From Caldilinea sp. CFX5 (lineage in GTDB: Bacteria > Chloroflexota > Anaerolineae > Caldilineales > Caldilineaceae): a stretch of 64,000 nt of DNA. Below the pieces are notes generated by a model that was given only the letters and a program-made list of their open reading frames with translations, searched no databases and was not told where the DNA came from. A program made the translations under genes and the position numbers. This document shows, in pieces, positions 19,001 to 26,916 of the stretch (position 1 is the stretch's first letter; each line of letters begins with the position of its first letter). The stretch covers positions 1 to 64,000 of the forward strand of contig QWII01000013.1 in the NCBI GenBank assembly GCA_021405325.1. Direction: 5' to 3'.

Positions 19001-20004
19001 AGATCTGCGATGTTGTTGAGTATCGTTCTCTCGTTTGCTGGAACACCGATCTCTTGCGTGATCTTCAGTGCCTGTTGGTAGTTTTCCAAAGCCTGCTTAT
19101 AATAGCCGAAACTATGATAGGCATCGCCAATATTGTTGATTGTCACTCCTTCCTCTACTCGATTGTCTATTGCTTGCCAGATATCCAGAGCCTGTTGCAA
19201 ATTCTCGATGGCTTCTTCATAGCGTCCAAGCTGGTTATAGAGTTGGCCAGTACGGTTGAGTACCACACCAATTAATCTTTCACTACGGATCTCTTGTGCA
19301 ATCTTGAGAGCTTTCTGGTAGTTTTCCAGCGCCAGCTTATAGTTTCCCAAGCTTTGATAGATCTTCCCAATATTGCTAAGTGCCACTCCTTCGCCTCCCC
19401 GATCACTGATTGCTTGCCAAATAGCAAGCGCCTGCTGCGATGCTTCCAAAGCTTTTTCGTAGTAACCAGTGTTTTCATAGACCACTCCAATACCATTAAT
19501 CGCTGCTGCCTCTAGGATGTCGTAACCAATTTTTTGCGCGATAGTCAACGCGTGTTGGTAGCTCTGCAATGCCTGCGGATAGTTTCCCCGTGCGTAGTAG
19601 ATATCACCAAGATTGTAAAGTGCGTCACCCTCTACTCTACGCGAGTTGGCTTTCTGAGCCAAAGCGAGGGCTTCTTGCTGCGCTGCCATGGCGTCGTCAA
19701 ACAGTGCTATTTGAAAATAAGCAATGCCGATTCCGGTTAGAGTATCGGCCTCCTTCTCCAAATTACCCAGGTCGTGATACATTTTGCGGGCACGTTGGAA
19801 TTTAATCAAGGCTTCTTTATAGTTACTGACATAGAGCAGTTTTGCCCCCTCTTGTTGCAAGGCATCAGCCTGAGCCTCCTCCGTATTTGATGGGGAGACG
19901 GGTTCCTGCCATAACGGTGCGGCAACAGTCAATGACGGCAAGAAGGTCATGATCAGAACACCTACCATACAGGCCACAATCAATTTCAAATATGTGTTTC
20001 TCAT
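16042..20004 (-). CDS. Exported protein with 20 TPRs and a CHAT domain
   Basis: ATG 20004 follows GAGGAGGGG with 3 nt spacing and opens a signal peptide (about 1-30, ending V-A-A). The frame extends to 20058, but without an SD. Residues about 40-850 contain 20 kinesin-light-chain-type TPR units of 40 residues (consensus L-N-N-I-G-x-I-Y ... Y-E-Q-A-L-E), 120 bp each; one unit near the C-terminal end carries a 7-residue insertion. Residues about 1010-1320 are the CHAT domain with His1180 (L-A-A-H-G-H) and Cys1226 (S-A-C-E-T-A-L-G). It is the last gene of the minus-strand array. The TPR solenoid probably senses a ligand or partner and gates the protease (inference from Csx29-like proteins). Confidence 0.88.
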   Translation of the reverse strand: MRNTYLKLIVACMVGVLIMTFLPSLTVAAPLWQEPVSPSNTEEAQADALQQEGAKLLYVSNYKEALIKFQRARKMYHDLGNLEKEADTLTGIGIAYFQIALFDDAMAAQQEALALAQKANSRRVEGDALYNLGDIYYARGNYPQALQSYQHALTIAQKIGYDILEAAAINGIGVVYENTGYYEKALEASQQALAIWQAISDRGGEGVALSNIGKIYQSLGNYKLALENYQKALKIAQEIRSERLIGVVLNRTGQLYNQLGRYEEAIENLQQALDIWQAIDNRVEEGVTINNIGDAYHSFGYYKQALENYQQALKITQEIGVPANERTILNNIADLYHLLGRYQQALDTFLQALEIAQKIGDRASEGTTLNNIGTVYDHMGNYEAALKALQQALNIRQTISDRVGEGKTLNTLGSVYDNLGQYERAIENYKQALKIAQEVDKQTDEMIVLNNIGVIHLNQGQYGQALERFQQALKIARELKDRIQEGVILSNIATIYHTQGQNDQAQENFQQALAIFQKVGNRTEQGAILNNIGSIYTSLGQYEQALESYRQALTIWQRIGARAGEGTVLNNIGTVHYHLSQYEQALRRFQQSLEIAKEIGDRAGEQSRLNNIAEIYAYQGQYEQALKILLRAQKIAQEIGDQAGEGVTRSNIGTIYDDLGRFEQALESYEQTLVIWRSIGHRFEEGVALNNIGGIYYRSGENDHQQQRYENALKHFQQSLKIFQEIDNQVGEGRVLSNIGLTYHRLEQYVRALQNYQQALKAAKEVGDQASEATILNNTGVIYYHLGRYEQALETNRQALMIQQEIGDRVMERITLDNIGFLYENQKKTNQAIIYYQQSLSVTAVLQGSMHVEELQTSFASGQSDIYARLINLLWAEDQPEKAFEYAERARARSFLNQMGNQRVDFRQGAAPELMQEEQTLRQQIITLQNALSLDRDDPEQQGQELTDKLSSDLEQARKQYEQLLVRLKLANPEYASLISVDTLSLEEIQQEVLDSQTTLVEYFVMDDYTLAWVIDQEGFKVIDLAITRDELTGQIEFLRNLVNVKSFDPGASANLYNTLIAPLEPYIHHANLMIIPHGVLHYLPFAALWNTKNERYLIEDYTITYAPSASALKFIHEKHSPNDGRLLVMGNPNGSLPSAEEEAHALAELYDVEPLIGKQATESEIYSLTGVDVLHLAAHGHPDPFNPLFTRIELSADDKNDGNLEVHEIYGLDLTGTNMVVLSACETALGEQSTGDELVGLTRAFLYAGTPSIVTSLWKIDDEASAKLMTAFHRYLRTGMTTAEALRSAQLKVMQEEQWRSPYYWAAFSLHGDYLGHDE

Positions 20005-20111
20005 AATCCCCTCCTCATAGAGACATGCTAAATCATTAATCGTATGGTAACAGTTCAAACTTATGAATTAGACTGACGTATCACTTGCTTGTAAGAGTAC
20101 AAAGCTTGTGG

Positions 20112-21392
20112 TTATCTTCGTCTTCTTGCTTCCTCTAACGCCTGCTGCGTCGCTTGCAATTCCCCTTCTGCATCGAGTTGTGTGTACAATTCTACCGCCT
20201 TGCCAAAACGCAACTCAGCCTCCTGAAAATTCCCACGACTATACTCCACCTGGCCCAGGCCAAACTCGGCGGCAGCACGCATAGGAAGGTCATCCTCACC
20301 CTGAGCTAATTGGTCAAGCGCCTGTTGATAGGCATTGAACGCATAGCGCTGAAGGTCAATTGCTCGATACAGATCGCCTAGCGTAACATAGACGGCAGGT
20401 GTTGGTTGGCTTGTCAACACTTGTTCATACATAGTAATAGCTTGTGCGTAGAGACCTTGCTCCGCATACAGAGTAGCCAACAACATACCCTGCGTCTCAG
20501 TAGCTAAATTCGCTCTCTGGATGTCGGCTATTGCTGATTGGGTTATTGCTGCCTCCTTATCTGTGAGTGTCCGTAACGCACTCGTCTCTGACGCTCGCAG
20601 CTTCGACGCGATCCCTGTGCGTGCGCTAACCGTCAGAAAGTAGCGTTGTCCAGGTTCCAACACCCAAATACTCGGCCAGGCAACGGTGCAGACGCGATTC
20701 CCCGCTGCATCGGATTCCTCTGTACAGGCAACATCCGCTGCATCTAACACAATATTGTCAAAAGGTGCCAGTCCGCTCAGGCCAAGTTGATACTCAATTG
20801 CGCCCTCTACGGCCACCCATTGCACTGCCGGCTGCAAATCAAGTAAGCTGGTGTTACGTGGACTGAGGATGACAGGGATGTTACCGTAGTCGGTTTCACT
20901 CTCACGCGTTCTCTCGGCAATCAACAAACTGCTGGCCAACTCGACAATGCGTCCTTTCGTAGGAGCAGCGCTCTCATAGGTTCCAACGGGCAGCAGGCGA
21001 CCGCTTTGACAGTTTTGCTCGCTCAATTGCCATTCGTTTACCCCAGTAAGCTGAATCCAATGTTCGCTGGCGCAGATTATCCCTAGTTGTGCGTCATCAG
21101 CAAGTCGTAACAATGCGCCAGCACGTACAATTTGTAACGGTCTCACCTCACGCAAGGCCGACGCTTCCCCAGCTTCGTCAGTCATAGTAACACGACCGCG
21201 CACTTGGGTAATTACCGCCGTTAGCTCAGAATCCACCAGCGGCAGTGCTGTGGGTTGCACCAAGGTTGGTGTAGGCGCCACCAACCTTGGTGCAGGAATA
21301 GGTGCAATCTGGCTAACACAACCTAAAAAGAGCCAGGGAAGACACACAAAAAGCAACGTAATCCACGAGTAGCCTTTCAAGGTGCATGGCAT
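20112..21392 (-). CDS. FecR-like/TPR lipoprotein B
   Basis: GGAG lies 7 nt before the ATG. The lipobox F-L-G-C gives a lipidated Cys near residue 25, then a Pro/Thr linker. Residues about 55-160 resemble a FecR-type beta domain (V-R-G-R-V ... V-R-A-G-A-L-L-R-L-A-D-D-A-Q). Residues about 165-290 are a beta-sandwich starting I-L-S-P-R-N-T and containing Y-F-L-T-V-S-A-R-T-G-I-A. The last 120 residues are TPR-like with a Lys/Arg-rich end. It is colinear with the lipoprotein at 26917-28332 and sits immediately upstream of a CHAT gene, as that one does. FecR domains relay envelope signals (established); doing so here is inference. Confidence 0.78.
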   Translation of the reverse strand: MPCTLKGYSWITLLFVCLPWLFLGCVSQIAPIPAPRLVAPTPTLVQPTALPLVDSELTAVITQVRGRVTMTDEAGEASALREVRPLQIVRAGALLRLADDAQLGIICASEHWIQLTGVNEWQLSEQNCQSGRLLPVGTYESAAPTKGRIVELASSLLIAERTRESETDYGNIPVILSPRNTSLLDLQPAVQWVAVEGAIEYQLGLSGLAPFDNIVLDAADVACTEESDAAGNRVCTVAWPSIWVLEPGQRYFLTVSARTGIASKLRASETSALRTLTDKEAAITQSAIADIQRANLATETQGMLLATLYAEQGLYAQAITMYEQVLTSQPTPAVYVTLGDLYRAIDLQRYAFNAYQQALDQLAQGEDDLPMRAAAEFGLGQVEYSRGNFQEAELRFGKAVELYTQLDAEGELQATQQALEEARRRR

Positions 21393-21411
21393 AAAGCATC
21401 TCCAATCGGTT

Positions 21412-23043
21412 TCATGGGCAGCCCAGGCGCTGCGCCCAACTGCTTACATCAGGATCCCACTGGCTGATCTGGTTGGGATCCAGGATGCGATAGGCATCAA
21501 CGAGCAGACAGGCGGTGGCGACATCATCTTGGGCAGCGTATGCTTCTAATAATAGCTTGATCGCTTCTTGTGCGCCGTCACGCCGCAATAGCAGCGCGTA
21601 GGCCGGGTCAGCCAGGTAATCAATCGTCTCATACTTCGCTGCAAGTTGATTTGTCACCGTGATCCCTTCTTGTGAATTCCAGGCCACGGGTGGTGCGTGC
21701 TGCAACAAATGGCTTGCTTCCCAATTGAGCGCCTTTTGCAACGCGTCAATCGCCGGTTGCGTTCTCTGTTGCGCCAAATCTAATCGCCCTAGATTCTTGT
21801 ACAACGGCGCAAATTCGGGCTGTAATTCAATGCCCTGCTCAAGCGCCTGACGCGCCTTGCGCCATTGTCGCGTTTCGGTGTAGACATTCCCCAATTCATT
21901 ATAGGCTTCTACATACGCTGGATCCAGCTTGGTTGCCTGCTGTAACATGGCAATGGCTTCCTGAGAACGCCCCAATTGTGCATAGAGTACCCCCAGGTTG
22001 TACGGATAAACCGCGTAATTAGGCAGGAATTCAACAGCACGTTGGTAGTGTTGGATTGCCTCTTCATAGTTCCCCTCGTCAGCCAAAACTGCGCCAAGAT
22101 TAGCGTGGGCGGTGCTATAGGCGGAATCGATCTGCAAAGCGGCCTGAAACCTGGCGATAGCATCGTCTAGACGCCCCTGTTGGTAGAGTGCAATTCCCTC
22201 ATTGTTCAGGTTCATGGCGGCCGGGCTGGCAGTCGGAGTTTGTCGAATAGCGAACCTGGTGGCGTTGGTGACTGGGATACCCAATCGTTCCATCAGCGCA
22301 AGGGTCAATTCATTGCTCAAGGTAATGAGGCTCTGGGCAGAGAGTGAATACTCAACCGTGGCTTGCACGGTTGGATCTGAAAGATAGACCCCTTCTGCGT
22401 CAATGATGTCAATCGTCGCGGCAGCCGGTTGATGAGCCATAAAGTGACCAACGAGAACCATGTTCGGCGGCGATGACGTTGGTAGGCATTCCAAACAAAC
22501 GCGGCGCATTGCGGTAGCCTGACTGAGTTTCTGACCAAGCAGTTCACTCATCTGCGTCAGCCACTCTGGGTTAATGGCTGCACCATCGAGCAGTTGATTT
22601 TCAAAGGGCTTGACGCTAAAGCGACATTGATCACGCCAGACATCGCAGAACACATTGACTGGCCGGTATAGCCAAACCACCCACAACAGAACACCGATCG
22701 CCGGCAGCAGCGCCAGAATCCCCCTAAGGAATAAGCTTGTTACGACACGCTGGCTGAACTGGCGCACCAGCCGATTAACCAGGGCCGCCAGACCTAGTCC
22801 GTAGATGAAGAGCAGCACTGCAAACACAACACCGATGCTCTCGCGCACGGCAGGTTGAGCAAAGAGAAAGAGTGAAAAAAAGCCAGCCAACAGCGCCAAC
22901 CCGAAGCCGCCCATGAGCAGCCAAGCGATGCTTCTAGGGTGCCAATCAACCTGTGGGGCTGTATCTTCACTGGGGGCTGGATGATTTACAATCAAAGGTT
23001 GTTGGTTCCGTCGCTTATTCTTCGCCACCGCGGTAATCTCCAT
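21412..23043 (-). CDS. Membrane protein with TolB-N/FlgO-like region and TPRs
   Basis: The start at 23043 lies 29 nt inside the upstream CHAT gene, so translation is probably coupled; GTG 23025, eight nt after GGAG, is an alternative start. Residues 1-45 are cytosolic and basic, and about 45-130 hold three TM helices. Residues about 140-265 (V-K-P-F-E-N-Q-L-L, then V-L-V-G-H-F-M-A, A-T-I-D-I-I-D-A-E-G) look like the alpha/beta region found between TM and TPR in CadC-like and FlgO/TolB-N-like proteins. Residues about 275-450 are five or six TPRs. It stands between two FecR-CHAT pairs and may be the membrane hub connecting them (inference). Confidence 0.8.
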   Translation of the reverse strand: MEITAVAKNKRRNQQPLIVNHPAPSEDTAPQVDWHPRSIAWLLMGGFGLALLAGFFSLFLFAQPAVRESIGVVFAVLLFIYGLGLAALVNRLVRQFSQRVVTSLFLRGILALLPAIGVLLWVVWLYRPVNVFCDVWRDQCRFSVKPFENQLLDGAAINPEWLTQMSELLGQKLSQATAMRRVCLECLPTSSPPNMVLVGHFMAHQPAAATIDIIDAEGVYLSDPTVQATVEYSLSAQSLITLSNELTLALMERLGIPVTNATRFAIRQTPTASPAAMNLNNEGIALYQQGRLDDAIARFQAALQIDSAYSTAHANLGAVLADEGNYEEAIQHYQRAVEFLPNYAVYPYNLGVLYAQLGRSQEAIAMLQQATKLDPAYVEAYNELGNVYTETRQWRKARQALEQGIELQPEFAPLYKNLGRLDLAQQRTQPAIDALQKALNWEASHLLQHAPPVAWNSQEGITVTNQLAAKYETIDYLADPAYALLLRRDGAQEAIKLLLEAYAAQDDVATACLLVDAYRILDPNQISQWDPDVSSWAQRLGCP

Positions 23044-26000
23044 TCAAGCTAAACGCCGCCCAATAGTAAGGCGACCGCCACTTGTCCTCAGTCAGTACGG
23101 CTCTCTGCGCAGTTCGTAGCGCAGCAGCCGGGGTCTCCCCAGCTCCGAGTTGCTCATAAAATTTCACCATCAATGCGCCCGTCGCAGCATCGTCAACCTG
23201 CCACAGCGTTGTCATAACCGTCGGTGCGCCGGCTTGGAAAAAGGCGCGAGTGAGTCCAACCAGTTCATCACCACGGCTCTGTTGCCCCAAGGCCGTTTCA
23301 CAGGCCGAAAGCGTCACTAAATTCGTCCCACGCAGATCTAGGGTATACACCTCTTGTACTTCCAGGTTGCCATCATTTACTGCATCAGCGGCCAATTCAA
23401 TGCGCGTGTAAAGCGGGTTTAGCGCATCATAGACCCCATGCGCGGCGACATGGATGATGTCGGCCTGGGTGGCTTGGTCAAGCAGTTGACTTTCTGTCGC
23501 CTGGGCGCCCAGCCAAGGCGTAACATCATACAATTGCGCAATGCGCTGAACTTCTGTTGTCGCTTCCGGTAGCGTGCCGTCAGGGTTGCCGAAGGCGACA
23601 AGGCGGCCTTGATTGATATTACGCTGGGCCTGGATCAGCGGCAACGCACTGGCGCTAGGGGCATACGTGATGGCATATTCTTCGATCAAGTAGCGTTTTC
23701 GGCGCTCATCACGCAAGGCGGCAAAGGGCAAATAGTGCAGGGTGGTATGAGGGATGATGACGAGATTGGCATGGTGAATGGTTGCTTGCAGTGGCGCAAA
23801 GAGGCCCCTATAGAGCGCAGTCAATGTAGTGTCCAAGATAGGGTCGTCCGCCGCCACTTTGTTTTGCAAAAGCTGGTGGAGAAACGCGACCTTGGTCTGC
23901 ACTTCTGTACTGCTCATAGCCAGGGTAAAGTGTTGCCTACTGTCGCGATCAATGACCCAAGCAAGCGGCTGTGTGCTGAAGGCAACATCAGGCAAAAAAT
24001 AGAGGATCAGGGTCGTCTGGTCATCAATGGCCGTTTGTTGTACCGTAGTTAATGACAACACCTCAGCACTGGTGAAGGCAGCGTAAACGGGATTCGTTGC
24101 TTTCAACTCGCCCAGCAATCGACTATGCTCCCGGCGTGCGCCCGTCAACTCATCTTCCCACGTTTGCAGTGCGTCCGTCCGTTGCTGCGCCAACGGCTTC
24201 GCCTTTTCTGTGGCCAGACTGGTTTGCAGACTCACCATACGTTGGCGCACGGTTTGTTCCTGTTGCCGCAGATCAACCTGCCCACCTTGCCAAAAGTCGA
24301 TATGCCCCTGTGTAAGCTGATCCAGAAAGGTGCGGGCGCGCGCTTGCTCGGCATAGACAAAGGCTTGCTCCGGTTGGTCGTTAGCCAGCGCGATCAGCAC
24401 AGCCAAATCATAGACGCCGCCCAATTGACCGAGAAAGGTTGTTTTGAATTCGGCAATGGAGATACTGCCCTGGAGCGCTTCTAGACGCACAATGGCAAGC
24501 TGGATCTCCTGATCGGCTGCGGCAATCTCATTCTTCACCAGATATGCTGTCGCCAACACTAAAGCGCTGCCTAATTCGGCCATTGGATCACCAGCCTGGC
24601 GCGCCAGTCTTCGGGCATCTTCACCCTTTTTTTGCGCTTTAGCGATGTCGCCGTCTTTGAGGTGGAGTAAACTCAATGTTACTGCGATACGCGCCTGATC
24701 GGCCAGTACGCCGGCGCTTGCGCTCAAGTGTAGCGCCTCTTCACCCTGCGCAATGGCTGTTGCAAGGTCGCCTTCGGCCGCCGCAATGAGCGACAGATTC
24801 CCCAATGCTTTTGCTGCTGCCGCTTGCTGTTGCCGCGTCTGCCAACTGGTGAATGCCGCTTGTAAATAGGTTTGGGCGGTTGCCAAATAACCGGCTTGGG
24901 CATAAAGTAACCCGACATTATTGTTGAGAGCAGCAATACTGGGTTGATCATCCAATGTTGTGAATAGCGCCAATGCCTGTTGCAAATATTCCTCGCCGGC
25001 AGCTAAATTCCCAAGCCGCAGATAAGCTGCGCCCAAGTTTTGGAGGATCGCTGCGCGGGTCGCTGTCTGTTGTTCATCGCCAAAGTGCGGCAAAACTTCT
25101 AAATAGGTAGCGATGCCGGCTTGATAGTTCCCTTGCTCAATCAAGACAGCAGCCATGTTGGCACGCACCGACGCGGTAACCCCCGGCGGTGTACCAGCCG
25201 GCAGCAGAGTCAACGCCTGTTGATACGTTGCCAACGCCTCGTCAAAGCGGCTCAAACTGGCATAGACTGCCGCGATGTTGTTGAAGATTTCCGCTTCTTT
25301 GCGGGCGCGATGAGGCTGGGGCAGTTGACGGCGCAGTTGGAGCGTGCGTTCAAATTCGTCCAGCGCCGGTTGATACTTCCCTTGGGAATGATAGACAAAC
25401 CCGATATTGTTGCGTAAGTCGCCCTCAGTCAGTAGATTAGGCGGTAGCTGTTGCTGCTGTTCCCAAGCCTTTGTCAGGACAGTCAGCGCTTCATCGTATT
25501 TACCCTCTCCGCGCAGCGCCAACCCCAGGCCACTGAGCGAAACCACTTCATGCACCGGATCACCAAGCGCCTGCCAGATCTGAATGGCTTGCGCAAACTG
25601 TGCGTATGCCTCGTCATAGTGTCCGGCAATGGCCGCGAGATTACCCAGGTTATGATAAACCGCGGCGGTATTTCCTCGGCTATATTCATTCCTGGTGGTA
25701 AGGAAGAGCGGTAGCGCCTGCTCATACCAGGCTTTGGCCGTTGCGTAGTCGCCCAACTGGGCATAGACATTACCCAACTCATGACTGGTCTGGGCCAGAC
25801 CTTCTTGATCCTTGTTCTCTTGATAGATGGCAAACACTTCTTCATAACCGGCTAGCGCACCTGAATAGTCGCCTTGTTCATAAAGCCGACCGGCTGCCAG
25901 GTATTTTTCGGTAGTAGGCGTACCCAACGGCAGATTTTGGGCAATGCTTAGGGCTTCAAATAAGGTTGTTAGTGCGTCTGCAAATGCTTGTTGTTCAAGT

Positions 26001-26905
26001 TGACACAATGCCTGTAAAACTAACACCCGCACTTCGCCACTGCCAAATTCCTGACTGTGATAGAGCCGCTTGGCTTCTATCCATAGCGGTGCGGCGGCGC
26101 GGCAGTTGGCCTGCTGATAGTAGACAAGCCCCTCTTTGTAGCGTTGTTCTGCCTGCTCAAGCACCGCTGGATCGTAGGACAACTCACGTTGGATGAGGGT
26201 CTCATAGATCTCTGTCGCCGCGAAGAGCGCTTCCAAGTAGTAACTAGCGGCCAGGCGTAGCTTTTGTTCATCCAAAGTGGCTAATAAATACAGATCAGCA
26301 ACGCTCAAACGGAACTTGCAATCCTGAGCAGAATGATTCTGCGGCTCTAACAGCGCATTCATCAAACAAGTGAGGGGTGAGGGTAGATAAGAGTTGCCCA
26401 ACCGTAGATAAGCATCAGCGCGTCCCAGTTGGTCATTCCCCGCCCTATATCCTGCTGCTGCTTTTAGCCAGGCGCTACGCGCCGCCTCCAGTCGCCCCCT
26501 TGCAGCCAGTCGGTCGCCTTCACCCAAGTGTGCAATCGCCTCTCGTAGCACGTTGAGCCGTTCATCATTCAGCGAGACTGGTAGCAGTAGACTCTGCACG
26601 GATGGCAAGCTACTGTCATTCTCCACGACGAAAGAGGATGCTGCCGGCGTAGCTTGTGCAACCATCGGTAACGCATGGTTTGCTCTGGCAGTATAGGGTA
26701 TCCAGAGCAACCAGAGCAACACCAACCCGAATAGGGCCAATCCAACGGGTAAGGACGAATGCCGTAATTGGATCGTAACTACTAACCCTTCCCGCGCCCC
26801 AATGGGGCTCCCGCTCCCTAGGTTGGGGAGGGAATCGTGACTGCTCCTCCCCCAAGCTGGGGGAGGCTGGGAGGGGGTGGTTTGGTCGTTACATTGAATC
26901 TTCAT
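23015..26905 (-). CDS. Exported or membrane-anchored TPR-CHAT protein
   Basis: An AGGA about 9 nt upstream supports the ATG at 26905. The first about 45 residues are Pro/Gly/Ser-rich and come from a GC-rich palindromic element (26791-26880). A hydrophobic helix (about 54-71) followed by Y-T-A-R-A-N-H-A then acts as a signal anchor or signal peptide. About 15 TPR units fill residues 90-800. The CHAT domain (about 975-1296) has His1156 (V-A-A-H-G-V) and Cys1202 (S-A-C-E-T-A-L-G). The FecR-like lipoprotein gene ends 11 nt upstream and the TM-TPR gene overlaps downstream, so the cluster is tightly co-expressed. Confidence 0.86.
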   Translation of the reverse strand: MKIQCNDQTTPSQPPPAWGRSSHDSLPNLGSGSPIGAREGLVVTIQLRHSSLPVGLALFGLVLLWLLWIPYTARANHALPMVAQATPAASSFVVENDSSLPSVQSLLLPVSLNDERLNVLREAIAHLGEGDRLAARGRLEAARSAWLKAAAGYRAGNDQLGRADAYLRLGNSYLPSPLTCLMNALLEPQNHSAQDCKFRLSVADLYLLATLDEQKLRLAASYYLEALFAATEIYETLIQRELSYDPAVLEQAEQRYKEGLVYYQQANCRAAAPLWIEAKRLYHSQEFGSGEVRVLVLQALCQLEQQAFADALTTLFEALSIAQNLPLGTPTTEKYLAAGRLYEQGDYSGALAGYEEVFAIYQENKDQEGLAQTSHELGNVYAQLGDYATAKAWYEQALPLFLTTRNEYSRGNTAAVYHNLGNLAAIAGHYDEAYAQFAQAIQIWQALGDPVHEVVSLSGLGLALRGEGKYDEALTVLTKAWEQQQQLPPNLLTEGDLRNNIGFVYHSQGKYQPALDEFERTLQLRRQLPQPHRARKEAEIFNNIAAVYASLSRFDEALATYQQALTLLPAGTPPGVTASVRANMAAVLIEQGNYQAGIATYLEVLPHFGDEQQTATRAAILQNLGAAYLRLGNLAAGEEYLQQALALFTTLDDQPSIAALNNNVGLLYAQAGYLATAQTYLQAAFTSWQTRQQQAAAAKALGNLSLIAAAEGDLATAIAQGEEALHLSASAGVLADQARIAVTLSLLHLKDGDIAKAQKKGEDARRLARQAGDPMAELGSALVLATAYLVKNEIAAADQEIQLAIVRLEALQGSISIAEFKTTFLGQLGGVYDLAVLIALANDQPEQAFVYAEQARARTFLDQLTQGHIDFWQGGQVDLRQQEQTVRQRMVSLQTSLATEKAKPLAQQRTDALQTWEDELTGARREHSRLLGELKATNPVYAAFTSAEVLSLTTVQQTAIDDQTTLILYFLPDVAFSTQPLAWVIDRDSRQHFTLAMSSTEVQTKVAFLHQLLQNKVAADDPILDTTLTALYRGLFAPLQATIHHANLVIIPHTTLHYLPFAALRDERRKRYLIEEYAITYAPSASALPLIQAQRNINQGRLVAFGNPDGTLPEATTEVQRIAQLYDVTPWLGAQATESQLLDQATQADIIHVAAHGVYDALNPLYTRIELAADAVNDGNLEVQEVYTLDLRGTNLVTLSACETALGQQSRGDELVGLTRAFFQAGAPTVMTTLWQVDDAATGALMVKFYEQLGAGETPAAALRTAQRAVLTEDKWRSPYYWAAFSLNGDYRGGEE
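26791..26880. repeat. GC-rich palindromic element inside the CHAT gene
   Basis: Two clean hairpins occur, GCCCC-aat-GGGGC (26796-26808) and CCTCCCCC-aagct-GGGGGAGG (26846-26866), with further C-run/G-run complementarity around them. The length fits the reading frame, so it adds about 30 residues before the signal helix of the CHAT protein. It looks like an inserted REP-like element. Confidence 0.7.
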
Positions 26906-26916
26906 AAGAGTTCTTC

